DNA of 64,000 nt from Cymbidium sinense. Its lineage: Eukaryota; Streptophyta; Magnoliopsida; Asparagales; Orchidaceae. A program made the position numbers and the translations under genes. Location: NCBI GenBank assembly GCA_021442155.1, contig CM038214.1, forward strand, positions 318,587,001 to 318,651,000, in the 5' to 3' direction. The notes beneath the pieces are model-generated. The model saw only the letters and a list, made by a program, of their open reading frames with translations, was not told the DNA's origin and ran no database searches. Shown here one piece after another: positions 35,801 to 48,004 of the stretch; position 1 is the first letter of the stretch; every line of letters begins with the position of its first letter.

Positions 35801-37716
35801 AGGTGGACTTAGTCACCCATGTGTGGGGTGATAATTCCAATATATATGCTTGGAATTTCTATGGTTTATTTTAGCTAACCTTTATTTTGTAGGTGTTAGT
35901 TAGATTCCCACTTTTCCTTTTCATGTAAATTTGTATAATTAGGATTTTGGAATGATTGTTATGGGGATTAGGATGAACATTAGTAATATGATCCTATCTT
36001 ATGCATCATCTGAAGCCTTGGAGCATCTACCATCCAACCATCCAAAAGAGGTAACCAATAGAAGAAAGAAAGAAGAAAAGAAGAAGAAAGAAGAAAAGAA
36101 GAAAGAAGAATGAAGCTTGAAGACCCCCATAATAATGAATTCCTTCCTTAATTGTAATTTAATTCATTTATAATCCGAGTTGTATAAGGGTAGAGCTCGA
36201 CTACCCATATTTGATATTTTTGGGTTTGTACGGTGGTGCCCGACCACAACGGCCATTTATTCTTTTTACGATTAGCTTCATAAATTGATTGATGATTTGT
36301 TTAGTTCTGCGTTAAGTGGCATGATTTTCCTAGTTTCTTCCTTGCTTTATGTATGGCCTGGATGTGGCTTAGACTCTTCAGAAAAAGATTAATATTTTAC
36401 CCAACTTAACAACTCAAACTAAAATTAAATAACTCATAACCTCACCTAAAGCTTAGATTTGAAATCAAGATAAAAGAATTAACAACCCCTTAGCTAGATG
36501 AGCTTTTCTTTTATAATATCATGCACAAATGCATCTTATTTCACTCTGATTGGAGGGCTTCCACCTTTACCGAGAAACTGCAACCTTTGAGAGCCATGGT
36601 GGAAACTCACCTCCTCTCTCTTTTTGATTTTGCCAATAACTCTATTTCTCATGCATTAGTCATATGAATCCTATTATTGAGTCAAAATAATTGTCCAAAA
36701 TGAAAATAAAAAATGAAATTTGAATTGCATTAGATTTAGGTCATTTGAAGCATGCCTTTTACATGATCTAGTCTTTTTAGGGAGTGAGTTTAAGGACTTA
36801 GTCTTTTTTTAAATAATAATAACCTAGCTATCTTACATAAGTATAAAGACTTGCCTACATGTATTTAAAATCATAGGAGGAGTTAGTTGGCCACCCAGGC
36901 GGTTGTGTGTGATTTGTCCTCTCTTGTGGAGGCAAACCAATTACCCATTTTCTCCCTAGATTCAGGTTATGTTTTCAACCCTCGCCAAAGCTCCCTAGAT
37001 TTAGGTTTTGAGGTTGCTTCTCCCCTTTGCAGGCCATAAGTATAATTCCTCACCTCTGAGGTATTTCCTTAATCTTATGTTAAGGAATCTTAAGTCCTAA
37101 ATTTTTAATGAAAATGTAACTCAGACAAACTAAATTAATTTATAAAATGTAAAGCCCAACTATAGGATAGTTTGAGATGCTCGCAAGGTTTTCTAGCATC
37201 GTGAGCATCTCCTACTTATCTCCCATTTTGGCTTCAATAATAACTCCCTCTTTTGATCAATCCCATTTGTTCTTCAAACATAAACCAATCGATTGAGAGT
37301 CCTTTCCTATTGAAATCTTCAAAGACAATGATCATCCTTAATCGAGAGTTTTCCTAAGGGATCCCATCCCTTAAGATGTAATTAACTATGGAGGCTTGCC
37401 TCTATAGGGAACTTAATGAACCTGATTTAAAATAAACTCTGCTTTACTTTCCCATGTAAAGTAAGGGAAGAATCTCTGGTACATATGCAGACCCATCGTC
37501 TTTATGAGTCCTTATCAAGGTGATTAGTTCCATTAAAGGGCAGTGATATTTATCTTTTGAGAGAGTACACTATTTCATTGATGATGTACTTGATTACCTG
37601 AATAATTACATCTTTGGATCTTCATGGCATCCTAAAAAGATGAATTTCTATAAGGTCTTGTCTTTCTTTCTCTCCACAGATTTGAAGGTGACCCTAATAG
37701 GAATTTTAAACTAACA

Positions 37717-37721
37717 TGACC
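37717..37721. repeat. Right target-site duplication TGACC
   Basis: Immediately after the right LTR's CA; partner of TGAAC at 8064-8068. Confidence 0.8.
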
Positions 37722-38216
37722 ATAAAAGGATCTTGGCTAGAACTAAAGAAAAAAATTCATGCTCTATTTAATGCCAATCTGATTAGTAACATTCATTTTA
37801 AAGGTTAAAAATTTGTGGATATAAAATTGGGTATCATTCTGCCTGATTTTGATCCTTATAAAGGTGTTAGGATTATCCATTGGATCAAACCTAAAGATAA
37901 CTTGGTTAAAGTGAATATTGATGGTTCTGTGGCTTCTAATAAATATGGTTGTGGTGGTATCCTTAGGGATTCTAAAGGTACTATCATCTGTGGTTTAGCA
38001 TATTCTTTCAAAGCCTGTTCTATTATTTTTGCTGAGCTTATGGATGTTAATAAAGCTTTTAGAACTTATTTGAATAGAGGTTTCCTCAACATATAAATTG
38101 AAGTTGATGCTCTCTTGCTTCTTCACATGCATAATTCTAATAGAAATGAATGAGTTTTTTTTATCTTCTTAATCATATAAAAAATCTTCTTTCTCAAGTA
38201 TGTTTTAAAATTTCCC
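37722..38216 (+). mobile_element. LINE-1, second segment, with RNase H remnant and lost 3' end
   Basis: Continues LINE-1 after the LTR element. The piece at 37815-38096 is open for 93 codons and encodes an RNase H-like domain (RVT_3 type): IIHWIKPKDNLVKVNIDGSV, then YGCGGILRDSKGTIICG and FAELMDVNKAF, with the first catalytic Asp in NIDGS. It continues as NIEVDALLL after a stop. The LINE stops at about 38216 inside the RNase H end (KISHI) and goes directly into telomere-like repeats. The remaining C-terminus, 3' UTR and poly(A) are absent. Confidence 0.88.
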
Positions 38217-38874
38217 ATATCCTAAACCATAAAAAATAAACGTAAAAATAAATAAAAAATAAAACCTAAACCGTAAACTAAAAAAACCTAAACTTAAAAT
38301 AAAAATAAAATAAACCTAAACCTAAACTAAATAAACTAAAGTAGAATCAATAAAACCTAAACCTAAACCTAAACCATACACAAAGTAAAATAAACTAAAA
38401 ATAAACCTAAACCTAAACTAAAAAATAAATCTTAAAATGAACCTAAAATAAAAATCTAAGGCCTAAACCTAAAAAAATAAAATTAAAACCTAAACCTAAA
38501 AAATAAAATAAAAATAAAACTGAACTACAAAATAAACCAAAACCTAAACCTAAAATAAAAAACAATAAACTAAAATAAAAAACCTAAACTAAAATAAATA
38601 AACCTAAAATAAATAAACTTAACTAAATAAAAATAAAATAAACCTAAAAAAATTAAATTTAAAATAAAATAAAATATAAAAAAAATAAACTAAATAAACC
38701 TAAACCTATGAGTTTACTTAATTTAAAAAAAGTAAACAAAAATTGAAAAAAAAACCTTAACCCTAAACCTTAAACCTACAACCCTACACCCTAAACCCTA
38801 AACCTTAAAACCCTAAACCCTAAAACCTAAACCCTAAACCCTAAAACATACAACCCTAAACCTTCAATAATAAA
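38217..38874. repeat. Telomere-like / AT-rich satellite, block B
   Basis: AT-rich CCTAAA/AAATAAA block with the second landmark at about 38520 (AACTGAACTACAAAA) and the GTTTACTTAATTT landmark at about 38714, then CCCTAAA heptamers from 38757. No coding. Confidence 0.9.
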
Positions 38875-38886
38875 CCCTAAACACTA
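38875..38886. repeat. Target-site duplication CCCTAAACACTA, left
   Basis: Identical to 40685-40696, so a 12-bp duplication flanks the minus-strand LINE. The sequence is a variant telomere-like heptamer, so chance identity is possible but unlikely at these exact boundaries. Confidence 0.7.
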
Positions 38887-40684
38887 CAACAACAACAACA
38901 ACAAAAACAAGCCTTAATCCCACTAGGTGGGATCGGCTACATGAATCCTTCATCTCCATTGTGTTCTATTATGTGTCAAATTCTCATTTAATTCAAGTAT
39001 ACTAAGATCATTTTTTATACATCTTAACCAAGTCTTTTTAGGTCTACCTCTACCTTTCTTAACATAAGGAAAATCTAATGCATCTACTCTCCTAATCGGG
39101 TCATCGACGGCCGACGCTTTATGTGGCCAACCCATCTAAGGAGACTCTCCCTAATCTTATCTACCACTGGAGCTACTCCAACTTTTTCTTGAACATACTC
39201 ATTTTTTAATCTATCTCTAAGAGTAAAGCCACTCATCCACCTGAGCATCCTCGTCTCTGTAACACTTAACTTAGTCTTATGCTTCTCTTTATTGGCCAAC
39301 ATTCTCGCACCATAAGTCATAGGTCTTACCACCATCTTATAAAATTTTCCTTAAGTTTAAGTGGAACTTTTCTATCACATAATAGGCCAAATTCATTCCT
39401 CCACTTCAACCATCCAACTTGAATTCTACTAATAACGTCTCCATCTATTTCACCATTATTTTGAACAATAGAGCCTAAATATCTGAATTGCTCACTCTTA
39501 TTAATGACTTGATCACCTAAAGTCACAACACTATCACTAAAACTTCTACAACTAAAATTACACTCCATATATTCAGTTTTAGATCTACATAAATGAAAAC
39601 CTTTAGAATCTAAAGTTGACCTCCATAATTCAAGTTTATGTTGGACTCCTCTAGTCTTATCAACAAGAAGAATGTCATCAAGAAAAGCATACACCAAGGT
39701 ACATCTTCTTGTAAATGCCTCGTAAGAACATCCATAACTAAAGTAAAAAAAGATAAGGGCTTAATGTTGATCCTTGATGTAATCCAATAAATAGGAAAAT
39801 ATTTTGTCTCCTCGTGTTTGGACACAAGTAACAACTCTAGTATACATATTCTTAATGACTTGAATATAACCAATATTAACTCCTTTATGTTCTAGAACTC
39901 TCCAAAGAACATCTCTTGAGACTTTATCATAAGCTTTCTCTAAATCAACAAATATCATATGCATATCCTTCTTACTTTCTCTATGCTTCTCCACCAAACC
40001 TCTTAACAAATGTATAGCATCCATAGTAGATCTACCGGCATGAAACTAAACTAGTGAGAAACTTCATCACATCGTAACCTATGCTCAATTACTCTCTCCA
40101 ATAATTTTAATGTATGGCACATCAATTTAATTCTATAATTTACACTCTTGTGCATCACATTTATTCTTAAATATAACCAACAATCTCTTTCTCTACTCAT
40201 CTAGCATCTTTTAGTCTTTAAAATAACATTAAAAGATTTGTAAGCCAAGAAATTCCTTGATCCCTAAACATTTCCACACATCTATTGGAATATTATCCGT
40301 CCTATGCTTTTCCACATTTCATTTTCTTTAAAGCTTCACTAACTTTATTTACTAATATGACGATAGAAATGAAATTTCTATTTTTGTTTAGGGTATTAAG
40401 GTTGCTAAAATCAATCGTACTTTACTCTTCACTAAAAAAGTTTATCAAAATAATCCACCTATTTTCAATATCTTTTCTAAGAAAAGTACTTTATTATTTT
40501 CATCCTTAATACCCACTTGAACCATGTCTTTACTTCTCCTATCTCTTTGGCTAATTTATACATACATCTTTCACCTTCTTTGGTATCTAATCTATTGTAT
40601 AAATCACTAAAAGTTAAATTTTTTGCATCATATATTGCTTTCTTAGAATCTCTACAAGCCACTTTATATCTAATCTATTTTCAT
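38887..40684 (-). mobile_element. Minus-strand LINE with TTG-repeat 3' end, 5'-truncated
   Basis: On the minus strand its 3' end is a (TTG)n tail (38887-38905), preceded by the typical 3' stretch ATCCCACCTAGTGGGATTAA. Coding runs from about 40680 down to 38940: a segment before RT (KKAIYDAKNLTFSDLYNRLD, 40660-40590), RT (40024-39640) and a long C-terminal region (39600-38950). It lies entirely in the satellite with a 12-bp duplication at its ends, as expected for target-primed insertion. It is unrelated to LINE-1 and LINE-2. Confidence 0.88.
38950..40662 (-). pseudogene. RT and C-terminal protein of the TTG-tailed LINE
   Basis: Pieces in order on the minus strand: DLYNRLDTKEGERCMYKLAK (near 40600-40550), MDAIHLLRGLVEKHRESKKD and MIFVDLEKAYDKVSRDVLWR (40024-39900), FTLVMDVLTRHLQEDVPW (near 39760-39710), FLDDILLVDKTRGVQHKLEL (from 39685; both aspartates present, the usual FADD changed to FLDD), KTEYMECNF, EQFRYLGSIVQNNGEIDGDV, RMLRWMSGFTLRDR and GRPKKTWLRCIKNDL (near 39040). 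Together they match the abundant plant endonuclease-reverse transcriptase family. At least four frame changes break it. Confidence 0.87.
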
Positions 40685-40696
40685 CCCTAAACACTA
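40685..40696. repeat. Target-site duplication CCCTAAACACTA, right
   Basis: Exact copy of 38875-38886, directly after the truncated 5' end of the minus-strand LINE. Confidence 0.7.
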
Positions 40697-41654
40697 AAAA
40701 CCTAAAAACCTAAACCTAACCTAAATAAAACCTAAAAATAAAATAAATTAAAAAACATAAACCTAAATAAAAGTAAATATAAAATAAAATAAAAACCTAA
40801 ACTAAAACCTAAACCAAAACATAAACCTAAACCTAAACCTAAATGTAAAAATAAAATAAAATAAAAAATAAAAACTAAACTAAAATAAAATAAATAAATA
40901 TCTAAACTAAACTAAAAAATAAAATAAATCTAAAATTAAAAACCCAAATAAAATAAAAACTAAATCTAAAATAAAAATAAAATAAATCTAAAAAAAAAGA
41001 AAAACTAAATAAGAACCTAAACTTAAAAAATAAACCTAAAAATAAATAAAAAATAAAACCTAAACATAAAACTAGAAAAAAAAAACTAAACCTAAAATAA
41101 TCAAAATAAAATAAACCTAAACCTAAACTAAAATAAACTAAACTTAAATAATAATAAAAACCGAAACCTAAAAAAAACCTTAAAACCTACCCCTAAATCC
41201 TAAAATTATTCCTAAACCCTAAATCGTAAAACAAGAACCCTAAATCCTAAACCGTAAACCTAAAATCCTAAACTCTAAACCCTAACCCCTAAACCCTAAA
41301 CCATAAACCCTAAACCCTAAACCCTAAATTTTAAACCCTAAACCCTAAATACTAAACCCTAAAATTAACCCTAAACCCTAAACTCTAAAACCTAAACCTA
41401 CAACACTAAACCATAAACCCTCAACCCTAAACCCTAAAAAACCTTAAATCCTAAACCTTAAACGTTAAACCATAAACTCTAAAACCTACAAGCCTAAACC
41501 ATAAACCCTAAACCCCAAACCCTAAACCCTAAAAACCTAAAAATTGAAACCTAAACTATAAAAAATCTAAAAATAAAATAACTCAAAAACTTAAAACCTA
41601 AATAAAATAAAATAAATTAAAAGCCTAAACTAAAACCTAAACCTAATCCTAAAC
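40697..41654. repeat. Telomere-like / AT-rich satellite, block C1
   Basis: Continuation of the array: AT-rich part to about 41160, then CCCTAAA heptamers with many one-base variants to about 41530, then AT-rich again. No landmark pair is seen in this piece and no coding. Confidence 0.88.
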
Positions 41655-41663
41655 CTAAACCAA

Positions 41664-41807
41664 CAACAACAACAACAACAACGACGACGACAACAAGCCT
41701 TAATCCCACTAGGTAGGGTCGGCTACATGAATCCTTCGTCTCCATTGTGTCCTATTATGTGTCAAATTCTCATTTAATTCAAGTATACTAAGATCATTTT
41801 TATACAT
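41664..41807 (-). mobile_element. 144-bp 3' fragment of the TTG-tailed LINE
   Basis: Nearly identical to 38887-39035: (TTG)n tail with a TCG-variant section, then the conserved 3' stretch and the WDKG-equivalent region. The sequence CTAAACCAA occurs at both ends (41655-41663 and 41808-41816), a possible 9-bp target duplication, although the LINE itself has similar bases at the right boundary. Same orientation as the longer copy. Confidence 0.8.
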
Positions 41808-41816
41808 CTAAACCAA

Positions 41817-44800
41817 TGTGTAAAAATAAGATAAAATAAAAAATAAAAATAAAACTAAAATAAAATAAGTAAAAATGTAAACTAAACTAAATAAAATAAA
41901 ATAAACCTAAAAAAAAAAAAAAACTAAATAAAATAAGAACTAAACATAAAATAAAAATAAAATAAACATAAAATAAGATAAAAGAAAAACAAAATAAAAA
42001 CCTAAACCTAAAAAATAAACCTAAAAATAAAACCTAAAAAATACCTAAACCCTAAACTAAAAAAAACCTAAACCTAAAATAACCAAAATAAAATAAACAT
42101 AAACCTAAACTAAAATAAACTAAACCAAAATAAATAGAACCTAAACCTAAACCTAAAATAAACTAATCCTAAACCCTAAACCAAAAATAAACCTAAACCT
42201 AAATTAAAAAATAAAACCTAAAAATATACTTGAAATTAAGACCTAAAACCTAAACCTAAAAATAAAAAATAAAAACCTAAACTTAAACCTAAAAAATAAA
42301 ATGAAAATAAAACTCAACTAAAAAATTAACCTAAACCTAAAAAAGAAACAAAAATAAAATACCCAAACTAAAATAAATAAACTAAACTAAATAAAAAAAG
42401 AAACCTAAATAAAAGTAAATAAAATAAAATAAACTCAAACAAATAAAAAATAAACTAAATAAACTAAATAAACCTAAATATACCGGCGTACTTAATTTTT
42501 TTTAAAAAAAAACCCTAAACCCTAAACCCTAAACCATAAAACCCTAAACCCTAAACCCTAAAATCTAAACCCTAAACCCTAAATCCTAAATCCTAAGCCC
42601 TAAACTCTAAACCCTAAACTATAAAATTAACCCTCCTAAACCGTAAACCTTCAACCCTAAACCCTAAACCTTAAACTGTAAAACCCTAAACCTTAAACCC
42701 TAAACCCTAAACCTTTAACCCTAAAATCTAAACCCTAAACCCTAAACCCTAAAACATAAAATTAACCTGCCTAAACCTTAAACCTTCAACGCTAAACCCT
42801 AAACCTTTAACCTTAAAAAACCTTAAACCTTAAACCCTAAACTAACCTACAACCCTTAACCTACAACCCTAAACCCTAAACCCTAAACCCTAAAATCCTA
42901 AAAACATAAACCTAAACTACCTAAAACTTAAAAATAAAATAAACAAAAAAACATAAACCTAAATAAAATTAAATAATAAAAATATAGAAACCTAAACTAA
43001 AACCTAAACCTAAACCTAAATGTAAAAATAAAATAAAATAAAAAATAAAAATTAAACTAAAATAAAATAAATAAAAATTTGAACTAAACTAAAAATTAAA
43101 ATAAACCTAAAAATAAAAAACTTAAAATAAATCTAAACCCTAAACTAAAAAAAAAAACCTAAACCAAAAATAAATAATATAAAATAAACATAAACCTAAA
43201 CTAAATAAAACTAAACTAAAATAAATAAAACCTAAAACTAAAATAAACTAATCCTAAACCCTAAACTAAATAAAATAAAATAAACTAAAAAAAACTAAAC
43301 ATAAACTAAAAAAAACCTAAAAATAAACCTGAAATAAAAACCTAAAACCTAAACCTAAAAAAATAAAATAAAAACCTAGACCTAAACCTAAACTAAAAAA
43401 TAAAACCTAAACCTAAAAAATAAAATTAAAATTAAACTCAACTAAAAAGTAAACCTAAACCTAATAAATAAACAAAAATTAAAAACCCAAACTAAAATAA
43501 ATAAACTAAACTAAATTAAAAAGAAACCTAAATAAAAATAAAAAATAAAAAATATTGAAATAAATAAAAAATAAACTAAATAAACTAAATAAACCTAAAT
43601 CTATGAGTTTACTTAATTTAAAAAAAAACCTAAACCTTAAAACCTAAAACTATCCCTAAACCCTAAACCCTAATCCTACAACATTAAATCCTAAACCCTA
43701 AACCCTAAAATCCTAAACCCTAAACCCTAAACCCTAAAACCTAAACCCTAAACCCTAAACCCTAAATCCTAAATCCTAAACCCTAAACTTAAAATTAACC
43801 TAAACCTAAACTAAATTTAACTTAAACCTAAATCAAAACCCTAAACTATAAACCCTAAACCTGGCCATAAACTCCTAACTCTAACCTTAAACTATAACCC
43901 TAAACTAAACTAAAACCTAAACTCCTGAACCCTAAACTAACCTTAAACCTTCAAAACCCTAAACCCTAAAGCCTAAAGCCTAAACCCAAAACAAACCATA
44001 AACCTAAAGCTAACCTTAAAACCTAAACTAACCCTAAACCCTAAGCTAACCCTAATCGCTAAACCCTAAACCCTAAAGCCTAAGCACTAAGCCATAAACC
44101 CTAAACCCTAAACCCTAAGCCCTAAAAACCTAAAAACCTAAACCTAAACTAAATAAAACCTATAAATAAAATAAATAAATAAACCTATACCTAAATAAAC
44201 TAAAAATAAAATAAAATAAAAACTAAACTTAAATAAAAGAAATAAAAACATAAACTTAATCAAAAAATAAAATAAACCTAAAATAAAAAAAACCTAAATT
44301 AAATAAAACTAAATGTAAAATAAAAATAACATAAACCTAAAATAAAATAAACTAAAAACTAAATAAAAATCTAAACCTAAAACATAAACCTAAAAATAAA
44401 TAGAAAAATAAAACTTAAACCCTAAACTAAAAAGGAAGAATAACCTAATCTTAATAAACAAAATTAAATAAACCTAAACCTAAACTAAAAGAAACTAATC
44501 TAAAATGAATGAAACCTAAACCTAAACCTAAAATAACTAAACCTAAACCCTAAACTAAATAAAATAAAATAAACTAAAAATAAAGCTAAGCCTAAACTAA
44601 AAAAAATAAAACATAGAAATAAACCTAAAATAAAAACCTAAAACTTAAATAAAAATAAATAAAATAAAAACAAAAACTTAAACCTAAAAATAAAAAATAA
44701 ACCTAAACCTAAAAGAAAATAAAAAAAAGCTAAAAAATAAATAAAACCCTAAACCTAAACCTAAAAATAAACTAAAATAAAAAACCTAAACTAAAATAAA

Positions 44801-46578
44801 TTAATCTAAAATAAATAAACTAAACTAATAAAAATAAAAAAATAAAATAAACTAAAATAAATAATAAATCAACTAAATGAACCTAAAACCACTAGTTTAC
44901 TTAATTTTTTTCAATAAAAAAACCCCTAAACCCTAAACCGTAAATCTTAAACACTAAATCTTAAACCCTAAAACTAATGCTAAACCCTAAACCCTAAACC
45001 TACAACCCTAAACCTTAAACACTAAAAAAACCCTAAACCCTGAACTGACCCTAAACCCTAAACTATAAATCCTAAACCCAAAACCCTAACCCTAATCGAA
45101 AGCCCAAAACACTAAAACCCTAAACCTTAAACCCTAAACTAACCTTAAACCCTAAAACCCTAAACCTTAAACCCTAAACTAACCTAAACCCTAAGCTAAC
45201 CCTAAACCCTAAACCCTACAAACCCTAAACCTTTAAGCCTAAACACTGAACCCTAAACCCTAAACCATAAACCCTAAGCCTAAACCCTAAACCCTAAAAC
45301 TAAATGCTAAAACCCTTAACCCTAAACCCTAAACCATAAAAACTTAAAAACCTAAACTTTAACTAAATAAAAACTAAAAATAAAATAAATAAATAAACCT
45401 AAACCTAAATAAAATAAAATAAAAACTTAAACTAAAACATAAACCTAAACCTAAAAATAGAATAAAATATAAAATAAAAATAAACTAAAATAAAATAAAG
45501 AAAAACCAAAACTAAACTAAAATTTAAAATAAACTTAAGAATAAAAAATCTTAATAAAAAAAAAACTAAACATAAAATAAAAATAAGTTAAACTTAAATT
45601 AAAATAAAATAAAAACTAAATAAAAATGTAAACCTAAAAAAAACCTAAAATAAAACCTACAAATAAATAAAAAAACCCTAAACCTTTAACTAAAAAAAAA
45701 CATAAACCCGAAATAAAAATAAAATAAATAAAATAAAATAAACCTAAACTTTAACTAAAATAAACTAAACTAAAATAAATAACACCTAAACTTAAACTTA
45801 AAATAAACTAAACTTAAACTAAATAAAATTAAATAAACTAAAAATAAACCTTAAATAAAAATATAAAAGCTAAACATAAGAAATTAAAATAAAAACCTAA
45901 ACTTAATCCTAAAAATAAAATTAAAACCTAATTAGAAAAAAATAAAATAATAATAAAACTCAACTAAAAATAAAACGTAAACCTAAAAAATATACTAAAA
46001 TAAAAAACCTAAATTAAAATAAATAAACCTAAAATAAATAAATTAAACTTAATAAAAATAAAAATTAAACCTAAATAAAAATAAAAAATGAAATAAACTA
46101 AAATAAATAAAAAATGGAACTAAATAAACCTAAACCTACCGGTTTACTTTATTTAAGAAAACTAAATCCTAAACCCTAAACCCTAGTCCTAAACCTAAAC
46201 CCTAAACCCTAAACCTACAACCCTAAATCCTAAACCTTAAACCCTAAACCCTAAAAAGCTTAAACCCTAAACCCTAAATCCTAAACCTTAAACCCTAAAC
46301 CCTAAAAAGCTTAAACCCTAAACCCTAAATCCTAAACCTTAAACCCTAAACCCTAAACCCTAATCCTAAACTATAAACCCTAAAAGCATAAACTATAAAA
46401 CCCTAAACCCTAAACCCTAAACCCTACACCTAAATTGTAAACCCTAAACTCTAAACCATAACCCTAAACCTTAAACCCTAAACCCCAAACCCTAAACCTA
46501 AACCTAAAGTAAGTAAATAAATTTATTTTAAAAAAATCTAAACCCTAAAACCTAAAAAACATAAACCTAAACCCTAAA
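41817..46578. repeat. Telomere-like / AT-rich satellite, block C2
   Basis: About 4.8 kb with the clearest higher-order structure. GTTTACTTAATTT-type landmarks fall at about 42490, 43609, 44897 and 46144, giving periods of 1119, 1288 and 1247 bp. The second landmark lies at about 42311, 43436 and 45960; it is eroded in the unit ending 44897. After each landmark comes an A/T run, then 300-700 bp of CCCTAAA heptamers, then an AT-rich block. A 51-bp duplication with AAGCTT at 46256 and 46307 lies in one heptamer block. No genes. Confidence 0.9.
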
Positions 46579-46900
46579 AATGGACAGAACCTTGACGACA
46601 TGAACATTACTATCAACTAGGCTCAGTCTAGATCTGGCTATGAAGGTGAAGGTAGACATGATGGTTATCACAGTGGTGGTGGGGGATCTGGAGGTGCTAG
46701 TAGATATGGTGGTGGTGGTCAGAGCAGTGGTGGTTATGCAGGTGGGAGGAGCGACGAAGGTTATAGCCGTGGTGGTGGCGGATGGAGAGATCGGGGATAT
46801 GATGGTGTATCCTGTTACTTGAGAGGCCGGGGTGGTTCTGATGGGAATTGGAGAAATTGAAGAATGGCCAATCTGATCTACTATTTATGGAACTGTCTTT
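46579..46900 (+). pseudogene. Glycine-rich RNA-binding protein fragment, copy A
   Basis: Reads NGQNLDDMNITIN*AQSRSG, then a Gly-rich tail with GGGGQSSGGYAGGRSDEGYS and GRGGSDGNWRN followed by TGA. This is the end of the RNA-recognition motif and the Gly-rich C-terminus of a plant GR-RBP (GRP7-type), which binds RNA in nucleus and cytoplasm. The first 60 or so residues of the RRM are missing and a stop replaces the Glu expected in VNEAQSR. It is embedded in satellite and retains a short 3' UTR. Confidence 0.85.
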
Positions 46901-47748
46901 AAAAATAAAAATAAACTAAAATAAAATAAAGAAAAACCTAAACTGAACTAAAAAAAATAAAATAAACCTTAGAATAAAAAACTTTAATAAAATAAAAACT
47001 AAACATAAAATAAAAAAAGAATAAACTTAAAATACAATTAAATAAAAACCTAAACCTTAAAAATAAACCTAAAAATAAATAAAATATTATAACTGAACCC
47101 TAAACTAAAAAATAAACCTAAACCTAAAATAAAAATAAAATTAACAAAATAAAATAAAATTAAACTTAAATTAAAATAAAATAAACTAAAATAAATAAAA
47201 CTTAAACCAAAAAAACAAAATAAAAATAAAACTCAACTAAAAAATAAACTAGAATAAAAACACTAAAATAAAATAAAAAACCTAAAATAAATAAACTAAA
47301 CTAAATGAAAATAAAAAATAAACCTAAATAAATAAAGTAAAATAAACTAAAATAAATAAAAAAATAAACTAAATAAACCTAAAACTATGGGTTTACTTAA
47401 TTTAAAAAAAAATCCCTAAACCCTAACCCGTAAACCCTAAACACTAAACCCTAAACCCTAAAACTAACCCTAAACCTACAACTCTAAATCCTAAACCCAA
47501 AACCCAAAACCCTAAAAACCCTAAAGCCTAAACCCTAAACCCTAAACACTAATCCTAAACCTTAAACTCTAAAAGAATAAACCCTAAAACCCTAAACTAT
47601 AAACCTTAAACCCTACACCCTAAACCTAAAACCTAAACCCTAAACCCTAACCCTAAACCTCAAAACCCTAAACCCCAAACCCTAAACCTAAACCTAAAGT
47701 AACTAAATAGCTTAAAAAGTAAACCTAAACCTAAACCTAAACCCAAGG
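46901..47748. repeat. Telomere-like / AT-rich satellite between GR-RBP copies A and B
   Basis: AT-rich part, second landmark at about 47231, GTTTACTTAATTT landmark at about 47393 (1249 bp after the previous one), then heptamers to 47700. Before copy B lies CCTAAACCTAAAGTAACTAA, closely matching the flank before copies A and C. Confidence 0.9.
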
Positions 47749-48004
47749 AATGCACAGAACCTTTTCTGGCAAGAACATCACCGTCAACAAGGCTCAGTCT
47801 AGATCTAGCGGTGGAGGTGAAGGCAGAGGTGATGATTATCGCATTGGTGGTGGGGCATCTAGTGGTGCTGGTGGAGATGGAGGTGGTGGTTATGGAGGTA
47901 GGAGGAGCGACGAAGGTTATAGCCGTGATGGTTGCAGATGGAGAGATCAGGGATATGATGGTGGATCCCACTACTCGAGAAAATTGGAGAAACTGAAGAA
48001 CACC
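47749..48004 (+). pseudogene. Glycine-rich RNA-binding protein fragment, copy B
   Basis: Open for most of its length: GKNITVNKAQSRSSGGGEGR, then a Gly-rich tail with GGYGGRRSDEGYS and YDGGSHYSRK. It starts at the same position as copies A and C, and its 3' end is shortened, lacking the GGSDG-type segment. It lacks the RRM core, so it cannot be a functional GR-RBP although a frame stays open into flanking satellite. Confidence 0.85.

Larger units (their letters stand above)
8069..37716 (+). mobile_element. Giant-LTR Ty3/Tat retrotransposon, complete structure but coding-dead
   Basis: About 29.6 kb from 5' TG to 3' CA: left LTR 8069-15841, internal region 15842-29727, right LTR 29728-37716. 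It sits inside LINE-1, with TGAAC/TGACC duplicated at its ends. Domain order (gag, protease, RT, RNase H, archaeal-type RNase H, integrase) and motifs such as VNFRDLNKACPKDEFPLP in RT place it in the Tat/Ogre side of plant Ty3 elements. All coding parts carry frameshifts and stops. The two LTRs are collinear throughout but differ by many substitutions and small indels, so the insertion is not recent. Both LTR length and total length are large even for this lineage. Confidence 0.93.
29728..37716 (+). repeat. Right LTR of the giant Ty3/Tat element (7989 bp)
   Basis: Begins TATTGACCTC (G to A in the second base relative to the left LTR) and ends AACTAACA. Collinear with 8069-15841 throughout, about 215 bp longer because of many small indels, including an expanded GAAGAAA purine tract at about 36045-36120. 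No gene recognised. Confidence 0.93.

Noticed and set aside
46256..46312. 51-bp duplication in a heptamer block, as a separate element
   Set aside because: It is ordinary local slippage inside the satellite.
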